Shown here: positions 34,747 through 41,919 of the stretch, in pieces | Layout of the letters: every line of letters starts with the position of its first letter | How positions within the stretch are numbered: position 1 is the stretch's first letter | Program-made: the position numbers and the translations under genes | NCBI GenBank assembly: GCA_028868305.1 | Contig: JAGWUS010000001.1 | Coordinates: forward strand, 1-64,000 | DNA: 64,000 nucleotides | DNA from: Burkholderiales bacterium | Lineage (GTDB): Bacteria > Pseudomonadota > Gammaproteobacteria > Burkholderiales > Burkholderiaceae_C | Reading direction: 5' to 3' | Notes under the pieces: model-generated | Databases searched by the model: none | Seen by the model: only the letters and a program-made list of their open reading frames with translations | What the model was told of the DNA's origin: nothing

Positions 34747-35943
34747 ATGAAAAAACTATTTGTTGCGTTGGCAGTTGCGGGTTCGGTCGGTGCGTTTGCA
34801 CAGGGCAAACCCATCAGGATCGGGGAGATCAACAGCTACTCCACCATTGCACAGTTCACCACGCCGTACCGTCAAGGTTGGCAACTTGCAGTGGAAGAAA
34901 TCAATGTCAGCGGCGGCTTGCTGGGCCGCAAGGTCGAGGTTATTGCCCGCGACGATGGCGGCAAGCCCGAAGAGGCCCTGCGCCACGCCATTGAACTCAC
35001 ATCCAGCGAAAAGGTGGATGTGCTGGCCGGCGGTTTCCTCTCCAATGTAGGCTTGGCATTGGCCGACTACGCGCAGAAGAACAAGCGCCTGTTTGTGGCA
35101 AGCGAGCCTTTGACCGACGCCATCGTCTGGGACAAGGGCAACCGCTACACATTCCGTCTGCGCCCCAGCACCTACATGCAGGCGGCCATGCTGGTGGAAG
35201 AAGCCGCCAAGCTGCCGGCCAGGCGATGGGCCACGATTGCTCCGAACTATGAGTATGGCCAGAGTGCCGTGGCCAGCTTCAAGGAATTGCTGAAGGCACG
35301 CCGCCCCGATGTGGAATTTGTTGCCGAGCAGTGGCCCGTTTTGGGAAAGCTGGACGCTGGCAGTACGCTGCAGTCCGTGATGCAGGCCAGGCCAGACGCC
35401 ATTTTCAACGTCACTTTTGGTGCCGATCTGGCCAAACTGGTGCGTGAAGGTAATCAGCGCAATGTGTTCCCCAAAATACCGGTGGTATCCATGCTCTCGG
35501 GTGAACCCGAGTACCTGGACGTGCTCAAGGACGAAACCCCAAGGGGATGGATCGTGACTGGCTACCCCTGGGACCAGATTGACAGCCGTGAGCATGCGTC
35601 CTTTGCCGCCAGTTACTACAAGAAATTCAACGAAAACCCCAAGGTCGGCTCGGTAGTGGGATATGCGACCATGCAGGCCATCTTTGCGGCCATCAGCAAG
35701 GCCGGGAGTACCGACAACGAAAAGCTCGTGGTGGCCATGCGCGGCCTCAAATTCCGCACGCCGTTCGGCCCTGCAGAGTTTCGGGCACTGGACCAGCAAT
35801 CCACCATGGGTGCCTATGTGGGCAAGCTTGATGTGCGCGGTGGCAAGGGCACCATGGTGCAGTGGCGTTATGCGGACGGCAAGAACTATCAACCTGCGGA
35901 CGAGTATGTCCGAAGCCGTCGCCCGGCGGCAGCAATGAAATAG
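34747..35943 (+). CDS. ABC transporter substrate-binding protein, LivK-like (periplasmic BP 6)
   Basis: Periplasmic binding protein of 398 residues with a short signal peptide (MKKLFVALAVAGSVGAFA). The type I fold is recognised from IRIGEINSYSTIAQFTTPYRQGWQLA, VEEINVSGGLLGRKVEVIARDDGG and SVVGYATMQAIFAAI, of the branched-chain/urea/amide group. It lies 50 bp after the nucleoside permease in the same direction but is a different family from the BMP protein. It may serve another transporter or give the system a second ligand. The ligand is not known. Confidence 0.85.
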   Translation: MKKLFVALAVAGSVGAFAQGKPIRIGEINSYSTIAQFTTPYRQGWQLAVEEINVSGGLLGRKVEVIARDDGGKPEEALRHAIELTSSEKVDVLAGGFLSNVGLALADYAQKNKRLFVASEPLTDAIVWDKGNRYTFRLRPSTYMQAAMLVEEAAKLPARRWATIAPNYEYGQSAVASFKELLKARRPDVEFVAEQWPVLGKLDAGSTLQSVMQARPDAIFNVTFGADLAKLVREGNQRNVFPKIPVVSMLSGEPEYLDVLKDETPRGWIVTGYPWDQIDSREHASFAASYYKKFNENPKVGSVVGYATMQAIFAAISKAGSTDNEKLVVAMRGLKFRTPFGPAEFRALDQQSTMGAYVGKLDVRGGKGTMVQWRYADGKNYQPADEYVRSRRPAAAMK

Positions 35944-35955
35944 CAAGGCAGAACA

Positions 35956-36687
35956 ATGGCAAGCCCAACGTGGGTCAAGGTGGTGGGATTCAGTGATTCG
36001 GAGCGGCATTCGCTCAATACGATGTTTCGCCTGTCGGAACACATGAACCCTACCTATATGCTGTGGACGCCAGAAACCCCGTCACAGCCCCATGTGGCAC
36101 TGATTGACGTGGACAGTTACGAGGGGGGCCTGGAGCTGGGTTCGCCGCGCTTCAACCAGAATCTGAAGGTGATTTGCGTCGGTGCGCGGGCGCCCGCTAA
36201 CGCATGGCGCACTTTCGAGCGACCGGTAGACTGGAGCGCCTTGCTGGATGTCCTGGACGACCTGTTTGCACCGCGGCCTTTTGAAGAGTCCGAGCCTGGT
36301 CAGCTGGTTGAAAAGCAGGTGCCGCCTGGCGTAAAAGTCACCTTGCTGGTCGGCCTGGCGCGTCCGGACCGGCTCTACCTGCGCGCGCGTCTGGCGCTAG
36401 CCGGTTTGACCGAAGTTGAAGATGTGGACACGGCTGCTGACGCAGCAGTCAAGGTGTCGCAACGCCAGTACGATCTGGTGGTGGTCAGTCTGGAACTGAT
36501 TGATGCGGACCCCTGGGTGCTGGTGCAGACCCTCAAGGACATGCCGACACCGGTTCGCTCCACCATTGTGGCCACCGATGCGCCCACCTGGCGTGCTATG
36601 GAAATGGCAGAAGACCTGGGATGCATTGGCCTGCTGGAGATCCCCTTTGAGCCCCAGCAGGTGATGGACTTGCTTCAGAAAGTCTGA
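35956..36687 (+). CDS. Tandem pseudo-receiver protein of unknown function
   Basis: Soluble protein of 243 residues that looks like two CheY-like folds in a row (about residues 5-105 and 120-243). The second has the helix-strand rhythm of a receiver, for example QYDLVVVSLELIDADPW and GCIGLLEIPFEPQQVMDLL. The phosphoacceptor Asp is replaced by Ser in VVVSLEL, and the lysine before the last helix is Ile/Arg in both halves. The first keeps IDVDSY where a receiver has its Asp. There is no output domain. It starts 12 bp after the binding protein and overlaps the convergent mnmC by 13 bp. Role unknown. Confidence 0.6.
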   Translation: MASPTWVKVVGFSDSERHSLNTMFRLSEHMNPTYMLWTPETPSQPHVALIDVDSYEGGLELGSPRFNQNLKVICVGARAPANAWRTFERPVDWSALLDVLDDLFAPRPFEESEPGQLVEKQVPPGVKVTLLVGLARPDRLYLRARLALAGLTEVEDVDTAADAAVKVSQRQYDLVVVSLELIDADPWVLVQTLKDMPTPVRSTIVATDAPTWRAMEMAEDLGCIGLLEIPFEPQQVMDLLQKV

Positions 36688-38303
36688 TTTACCGGGCGCT
36701 TGCGCCTGGGGCGACGCGCGGACAAGCCGCGTGCCAGACTGGCCTCAACCGGAAGCGGTTCGCCATGCAGCTGCGCTACTGCAAGCTCTGCACAGAGTGC
36801 GGAGAAACTCAACCCCCGCGCGCCCATTCCGGCACATATCCACAAGCTGTTGTCTGCAGTGTTCTGCAGCGCGCCGACCAGCGGCAGTCTGTCATGGGTT
36901 ACGCAACGCGTGCCCTGCCAAGACGTCACGGTGCCCGCCATAAATGCGGACGCCAGTTCCATTCCCACCTTCGGCAGCAATGCGTGGAGCTTTTGCAGGT
37001 TGGCCTGATGCTGCGCCGGCACATCCGCAGTTGCAGCATCCTGGAGTTCGAAGGTGGACCCGGCGTACCACCGTAGGCCGGACGCCGACGGAATGCAGGG
37101 AATGAAGCTTCCATTGCCGTTCACCGGAAATTCTGGCCAATGCGGTGGGGTGGCTGCTCCAGATGGCGTGGCAGGGCAGAGGCCATGGCTCAAGGTGCCA
37201 TGCACCTGTTGCAGAGCCGCAGCCTTGGCCAGCACATCGCTCTGAAGATCGGCAACGCCTGCAATGGAATTCAATAGCGATTGAGAGCCAAACGCATTGG
37301 CCAGCACCACGTGCTCGGCTACCGCCAACTCCTGCCCATTTTCGTTGAACAGGTGCCAGACGCCGTCCTGGCGCCGAAGTCCTGTGACCTGCGCTCCTGC
37401 AACGAAGCGAATCCGGGGATGGTCCAGCCACGCCTGTACCAGAAGCGCAGGCTTGATCCAGCCAGCCATGGGGTGCCAAAGCTTGCCTGCCTCCGCATCC
37501 AGGTGTTCCAGCACGCCGCTGGGGGCCCAGTCCGGACCCTCAGCCAGCAGATGCCGGGCGTGCCCGAGCATCAACCGGGTACCACTGCGCGACATGCGCG
37601 AGCGCGGGCTGTCATCTGCTGACACATGGGGCACTACCAGTCCCACCGGAAGTCCGGAGGCGCCAAGCGCCGGGCGGGCGTGCCGGTCGAGCACCGTGAG
37701 CTGCCAGCCACGCAGGGCCAGCGCATGCGCCACACTGGCGCCGGCCAGGCCCGCGCCGATCACCGCGCAGCGTGCCGGTGACTGTATGGCGGTGGGCGCT
37801 TCTCCTTTGCGGGTGCCAATGGGATCCCAGCGGGGATCAAAAATGTAGTCCGGTGGCGCAGGGCGGAAGCCGGCTTCTTCTAGCGCGTTTTGCAGTACTT
37901 GTGCACCGTCCTGTGTCACGACCCGGGTGCCGCGGCGGCATAACCGGGCGAGAGCCTTGAGTGTCCATTTGTCCCAGTCGCCAGTTCCGTGACCCAGAAG
38001 AACAGTGTCGGCCTGCATGGACTGCTCTGCCAGCATGGTTTGCAGCGGGCCAATGCAAAGCGTCACCGAAACCCGGCCTCCGTCCAGCAAAATTCTGGAG
38101 AAACCCTTTCCCAGGCTCTGGCATGCCGTTTGCAACGCAGGAGGCCAGTCACGTTGCGACGGAACCTCGGCAAGCATGCCAACATAGTGCAGCAGGGTGG
38201 GGCGCTGTGGGGTGTCCTTCCACTGTTGCCAGCACGCCAGAAGCTTGCTGCCATCGCCAAAGGCGGTGTCCAGCACAGTCCAGGCGGTGCGCCCTGCGTT
38301 CAC
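36675..38303 (-). CDS. mnmC: MnmC-like tRNA modification protein, oxidoreductase half intact, methyltransferase half degenerate
   Basis: Protein of 542 residues, shorter than the usual ~620-670. The C-terminal FAD oxidoreductase domain (from about residue 177, CAVIGAGLAGASVAHAL) looks complete and would remove the carboxymethyl group of cmnm5U34 in tRNA. The N-terminal methyltransferase domain lacks about 60 residues. Its SAM loop reads DTAFGDGSKLL instead of GFGTGLNFL, and the catalytic LDGFAP block is LLGHGTGDW, so the methylation step is probably lost. The start is a GTG at 38303 with an in-frame TAA 9 nt upstream. Only 9 bp separate it from the yggX stop. Confidence 0.82.
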   Translation of the reverse strand: MNAGRTAWTVLDTAFGDGSKLLACWQQWKDTPQRPTLLHYVGMLAEVPSQRDWPPALQTACQSLGKGFSRILLDGGRVSVTLCIGPLQTMLAEQSMQADTVLLGHGTGDWDKWTLKALARLCRRGTRVVTQDGAQVLQNALEEAGFRPAPPDYIFDPRWDPIGTRKGEAPTAIQSPARCAVIGAGLAGASVAHALALRGWQLTVLDRHARPALGASGLPVGLVVPHVSADDSPRSRMSRSGTRLMLGHARHLLAEGPDWAPSGVLEHLDAEAGKLWHPMAGWIKPALLVQAWLDHPRIRFVAGAQVTGLRRQDGVWHLFNENGQELAVAEHVVLANAFGSQSLLNSIAGVADLQSDVLAKAAALQQVHGTLSHGLCPATPSGAATPPHWPEFPVNGNGSFIPCIPSASGLRWYAGSTFELQDAATADVPAQHQANLQKLHALLPKVGMELASAFMAGTVTSWQGTRCVTHDRLPLVGALQNTADNSLWICAGMGARGLSFSALCAELAVAQLHGEPLPVEASLARGLSARRPRRKRPVNQTF

Positions 38304-38312
38304 GGGGTGAGG

Positions 38313-38585
38313 TTATGCCGCCGGGGGAACGTAGCCCTGCGCAGCATCGGCTCCAGCGCCAAAGAAATGGTTCTCCATCTGGCGGGCCAGGTACTGGCGG
38401 GCGCGTGCATCGGCCAGGTTCAGGCGGTTTTCATTGACCAGCATGGTCTGGTGCTTGAGCCAGGCGGCCCAGGCTTCCTTGCTTACGCTCTCCCAGATGC
38501 GCTTGCCCAGTTCGCCGGGGTAGGGCGGAAAATCCAGGCCCTCAGCCTCTTTGCCCAGCTTGATACAGTTGACGGTGCGTGCCAT
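38313..38585 (-). CDS. yggX: Fe(2+)-trafficking / oxidative damage protection protein YggX
   Basis: Small protein of 90 residues, the usual length. [21 protein letters not shown] and [20 protein letters not shown] match the YggX family, with the conserved Cys near the N-terminus. LNENRLNL-type helix and MENHFFG at the C-terminus are typical. It protects Fe-S enzymes under oxidative stress. It lies directly upstream of mnmC on the same strand and is divergent from dsbB. Confidence 0.95.
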   Translation of the reverse strand: MARTVNCIKLGKEAEGLDFPPYPGELGKRIWESVSKEAWAAWLKHQTMLVNENRLNLADARARQYLARQMENHFFGAGADAAQGYVPPAA

Positions 38586-38726
38586 GCGAAACCCTTGATG
38601 GTGTGTGCCACAAATACAGAATGCCCAATCTTATTCGGTTTGGGTATCCGTAACGCGTGCTCCGGGAACTTACGCGGCACAATTGGCACCAACCACGCAC
38701 AGGCAGGGCGTGGGCCCGAAAAAAGG

Positions 38727-39248
38727 ATGCAAATTTTGAAGCTGGTAGTGGATTGGCTGGACAACAGCCCTCGGCGTGTAATGTTCGCGGTCTGTCTGAC
38801 CAGCCTGGCACTTCTGGCCTATGGCTTGTACTTGCAGGAGGTCGTGGGTCTGGTGCCGTGCCCCATGTGTATCGTACAGCGGTACGCTCTCATTTTGATA
38901 GCTGCTTGTGCAGGACTGACGGGGGCTACAGGCAAAAAAGGCTTGCAAATCACCGGAGCGATCGTTGTTGTCGTTCTTGCCCTGCTAGGTGCCTATGTGG
39001 CGGCCCGTCAGAGCTGGCTGCAGTGGTATCCGCCCGAGGTGGTGTCCTGCGGACGCGACCTCTACGGCATGATTGAAGCGTTTCCACTCCAACGCGTGAT
39101 CCCCATGATCTTCAAGGGCAGTGGCGATTGCACCAAGGTCGACTGGACCTTTCTGGGCGGGTCGATTGCCAACTGGTCCTTTCTCTGGTTCAGTGGCGTA
39201 GCCATGCTGGGCACAGCGCTGGCATGGCGCCAGCTGCGCCAAGCGTAA
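38727..39248 (+). CDS. dsbB: Disulfide bond formation protein DsbB
   Basis: Inner-membrane protein of 173 residues with four hydrophobic segments. The first periplasmic cysteine pair is CPMC (Cys45, Cys48), followed by QRY at the quinone-binding position. The second pair is Cys108 and Cys135 (VSCGRD; SGDCTK). It reoxidises DsbA using ubiquinone. A copy of the dispersed repeat encodes part of the cytoplasmic loop/second membrane segment (LIAACAGLTGATGKKGLQ). The start chosen is MQILKLVVDW. Confidence 0.93.
   Translation: MQILKLVVDWLDNSPRRVMFAVCLTSLALLAYGLYLQEVVGLVPCPMCIVQRYALILIAACAGLTGATGKKGLQITGAIVVVVLALLGAYVAARQSWLQWYPPEVVSCGRDLYGMIEAFPLQRVIPMIFKGSGDCTKVDWTFLGGSIANWSFLWFSGVAMLGTALAWRQLRQA
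38886..38950 (+). repeat. Dispersed repeat, copy 6 (inside dsbB)
   Basis: TTTTGATAGCTGCTTGTGC, AGGACTGACGGGGGCTACAG and GCAAAAAAGGCTTGC follow. The AGCTGCTTGTGC core and GGGGGCT box match the other copies; the end is diverged. It is in frame and forms the loop between membrane segments 2 and 3 of DsbB. Confidence 0.65.
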
Positions 39249-39249
39249 G

Positions 39250-40419
39250 TTACAGAATCGCGCCGCCGGGGCGCTCACCCCGCTCGTACACCACATGGGC
39301 ACGGCCCACCAGCAGGTTGTCCAGCGCACCGATGTTCTTCAGGTCCTTGTTGGTATAGGGCAGCTTGTGCAGTACATAGCGCATGGCGTTCAGCCGCGCG
39401 CGTTTCTTGCAGTCGCTTTTGATCACCGTCCAGGGAGCATCAGCGGTGTCGGTTTCGAAAAACATGGCTTCCTTGGCTTTGGTGTAGTCGTCCCATTTAT
39501 CCAAAGAGGCGAGGTCGATGGGGCTGAGCTTCCATTGCTTGAGTGGATGCAACTCGCGCTCCTTGAACCGGCGACGCTGTTCCTGGCGGCTGACCGAGAA
39601 CCAGAACTTGATCAGGTGCACGCCGCTGTTGACCAATTGGCGTTCGAACATGGGCGTCTGGCGCATGAACTCCTGGTATTCCGCATCGCTGCAAAACCCC
39701 ATAACCCGCTCGACACCCGCACGGTTGTACCAGGAACGGTCCAGCAGCACGATCTCGCCTGCCGTGGGCAGGTGCTGTACATAGCGCTGGAAATACCACT
39801 GGCCGCGCTCGACTTCGCTGGGTTTTTCCAGCGCCACCACGCGCGCACCGCGGGGATTCAGGTGTTCCATGAAGCGTTTGATGGCGCCGCCCTTACCGGC
39901 CGCATCGCGGCCCTCGAAAAGCAGCACAATTTTCTGGCCGCTTTCTTTCGCCCACGCTTGCAGCTTGAGCAGTTCGACCTGTAGCGCATATTTTTGCGCC
40001 TCGTAGGTCTTGCGGGACATCAGGTTTTTATACGGGTAACCGCCAGTGCGCCAGTCCCGCGACAGGGTTTCGTCCGGATTGAGCTTGTTCTGACCTTTGA
40101 GACTGATAAGGCCATCGGCCAGCAGCATCTGTTCAATAGCTACCACATCATCCGCAGAACTCCCTTTCAGGATGGCCTGTAGCGCTGCTGTCTTGTCCGT
40201 CCGACGCGACAAGATGTCCTTGACGGCCACTTCTTTGGATGTCTGCGCCGCGTCCACCGCCTGGTCCGTCGTGAATTTGGCCACAGCCTTCCGGGTTGCG
40301 CCATGGGACACATCCCCTCCCGAGACGGCGCGCAAGGGCACGTTGGCGGGCGTTTGCGGTCTGGTACTCTTTTTGCCGGATGCGGAAGGTGTTGATTCGG
40401 GGTTTTTCGGGTTTGCCAT
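39250..40419 (-). CDS. ppk2: Polyphosphate kinase 2
   Basis: PPK2 of 389 residues, transferring phosphate between polyphosphate and nucleotides. It has Walker A EGRDAAGKGG at residues 169-178, Walker B VLLDRSWYNRAGVERVMGFC and the lid region SRQEQRRRFKERELHPLKQWKLSP. The N-terminal ~110 residues are a low-complexity, Ser/Thr/Ala-rich extension typical of some long PPK2 proteins. It is convergent with dsbB, with 1 bp between the two stops. Confidence 0.94.
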   Translation of the reverse strand: MANPKNPESTPSASGKKSTRPQTPANVPLRAVSGGDVSHGATRKAVAKFTTDQAVDAAQTSKEVAVKDILSRRTDKTAALQAILKGSSADDVVAIEQMLLADGLISLKGQNKLNPDETLSRDWRTGGYPYKNLMSRKTYEAQKYALQVELLKLQAWAKESGQKIVLLFEGRDAAGKGGAIKRFMEHLNPRGARVVALEKPSEVERGQWYFQRYVQHLPTAGEIVLLDRSWYNRAGVERVMGFCSDAEYQEFMRQTPMFERQLVNSGVHLIKFWFSVSRQEQRRRFKERELHPLKQWKLSPIDLASLDKWDDYTKAKEAMFFETDTADAPWTVIKSDCKKRARLNAMRYVLHKLPYTNKDLKNIGALDNLLVGRAHVVYERGERPGGAIL

Positions 40420-40508
40420 GGGTCACGGATAGTAATGGTTTGTGACCATTGTGTGACTGTACGGCCCCCAATCGTTTGACAAACATCAAGGGTGTGGCGC
40501 GCTGTACC

Positions 40509-41858
40509 TTATGGCAGTTTTTTCACCAACACCTGGCTCTTGCGGTCCCAGTTGTATTTGCGTTTGCGTGCCTCGGGCAGCCAGTCGGGGTCTACCTGGG
40601 CAAAGCCGCGTTTGATGAACCAGTGCATGGTGCGCGTGGTGAGTACAAAGATGCTTTGCAGGCCAGCGGCGCGGGCGCGTTGCTCGATGCGCTTGAGCAC
40701 CCGTTCACCGTCGCCCTGGCCTTGCGCATCGGGGGATACGGTGAGTGCTGCCATCTCCGCGGTGCGTGCCTCGGGGTAGGGGTAGAGCGCGGCACAGGCA
40801 AAGATCACGCCGTCGTGCTCGATGATGGTGTAATTGCCCACGTCGCGCTCAATTTCGGTGCGGCTGCGCTTGACCAGGGTGCCGTCTTTCTCGAATGGCT
40901 CGATCAGTTGCAGGATGCCGCCCACGTCTTCTTCCGTAGCTTCGCGCAGTTCTTCGAGCTTCTCGTCAACCACCATGGTGCCAATGCCGTCGTGCACATA
41001 GACTTCCAGCAGGATGGCGCCGTCCACCGAGAATGGAATGATGTGGCTGCGCTCCACGCCGCCCTTGCAGGCCTTCACACAGTGCTGCAGGTAGAAGGCT
41101 ACGTCGGTAGGCTGGTTGGCGGCGGGCAAAGCCTGGAGCAGCTTTTCCGCAGCCGCCAACGGCAGCTCGGTGTCGATCGGGTTATCGTCGCTGGCGGGCT
41201 GCGTCGGGTCCATGCGGATGCCGGGCACCTCGGTCAGAAAAATCAACTTGTCGGCCTGCAGGGCGGTGGCCACGCTGGTGGCCACTTCTTCCATGGCCAG
41301 GTTGAACGCCTCGCCGGTGGGGGAGAAGCCAAAAGGCGAGAGCAGCACCATGGCGCCCATGTCCAGTGTTTTGGTAATGGCGGCAATGTCCACCTTGCGC
41401 ACCAGCCCGCTGTGCTGGAAGTCCACGCCGTCAACGATGCCGACCGGCCGCGCGGTAATGAAGTTGCCCGAGATCACCCGCACGGTCGAGTCGGCCATGG
41501 GCGTGTTGGGCAGGCCCTGGCTGAAGGCGGCTTCGATCTCGTAGCGCAGCTGTCCCGCAGCCTCCTGTGCGCAGTCCAGCGCCATCTCATCAGTGATGCG
41601 GACGCCGTGCGAATACTTGCCGGCATGGCCCTTGGCCTTGAGCTGCTCGTTCACCTGCGGGCGAAAGCCATGCACCAGCACGATCTTCACCCCCATGCTC
41701 TGGATCATGGCCAGGTCCTGTGCCAGGTGCGGCAGCTTGCCTGCTGCAATGGCCTCACCCGCGATGCCCACCACAAAGGTTTGGTTGCGGAATTTATGGA
41801 TGTAGGGCGCTACCGACCGGAACCAGGGCACGAAGGTGAAATTGAAGACGGAGGTCAT
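40509..41858 (-). CDS. argA: Amino-acid N-acetyltransferase (N-acetylglutamate synthase)
   Basis: Bifunctional-shape ArgA of 449 residues. The amino-acid-kinase-like domain covers about residues 1-290 (VLVHGFRPQVNEQLKAKG, VRVISGNFITARPVGIVDGVD) and a GNAT domain the rest (TVSPDAQGQGDGERVLKRIEQ is the acetyl-CoA loop). It makes N-acetylglutamate, the first step of arginine synthesis, and is normally inhibited by arginine. It is divergent from hrpA across 61 bp. Confidence 0.95.
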   Translation of the reverse strand: MTSVFNFTFVPWFRSVAPYIHKFRNQTFVVGIAGEAIAAGKLPHLAQDLAMIQSMGVKIVLVHGFRPQVNEQLKAKGHAGKYSHGVRITDEMALDCAQEAAGQLRYEIEAAFSQGLPNTPMADSTVRVISGNFITARPVGIVDGVDFQHSGLVRKVDIAAITKTLDMGAMVLLSPFGFSPTGEAFNLAMEEVATSVATALQADKLIFLTEVPGIRMDPTQPASDDNPIDTELPLAAAEKLLQALPAANQPTDVAFYLQHCVKACKGGVERSHIIPFSVDGAILLEVYVHDGIGTMVVDEKLEELREATEEDVGGILQLIEPFEKDGTLVKRSRTEIERDVGNYTIIEHDGVIFACAALYPYPEARTAEMAALTVSPDAQGQGDGERVLKRIEQRARAAGLQSIFVLTTRTMHWFIKRGFAQVDPDWLPEARKRKYNWDRKSQVLVKKLP

Positions 41859-41919
41859 GGTGGGCGCAGGTGGTCTCGCAAGGTTGGCAGGACTGGGATA
41901 ATCCGCAATTCTCTACGAA

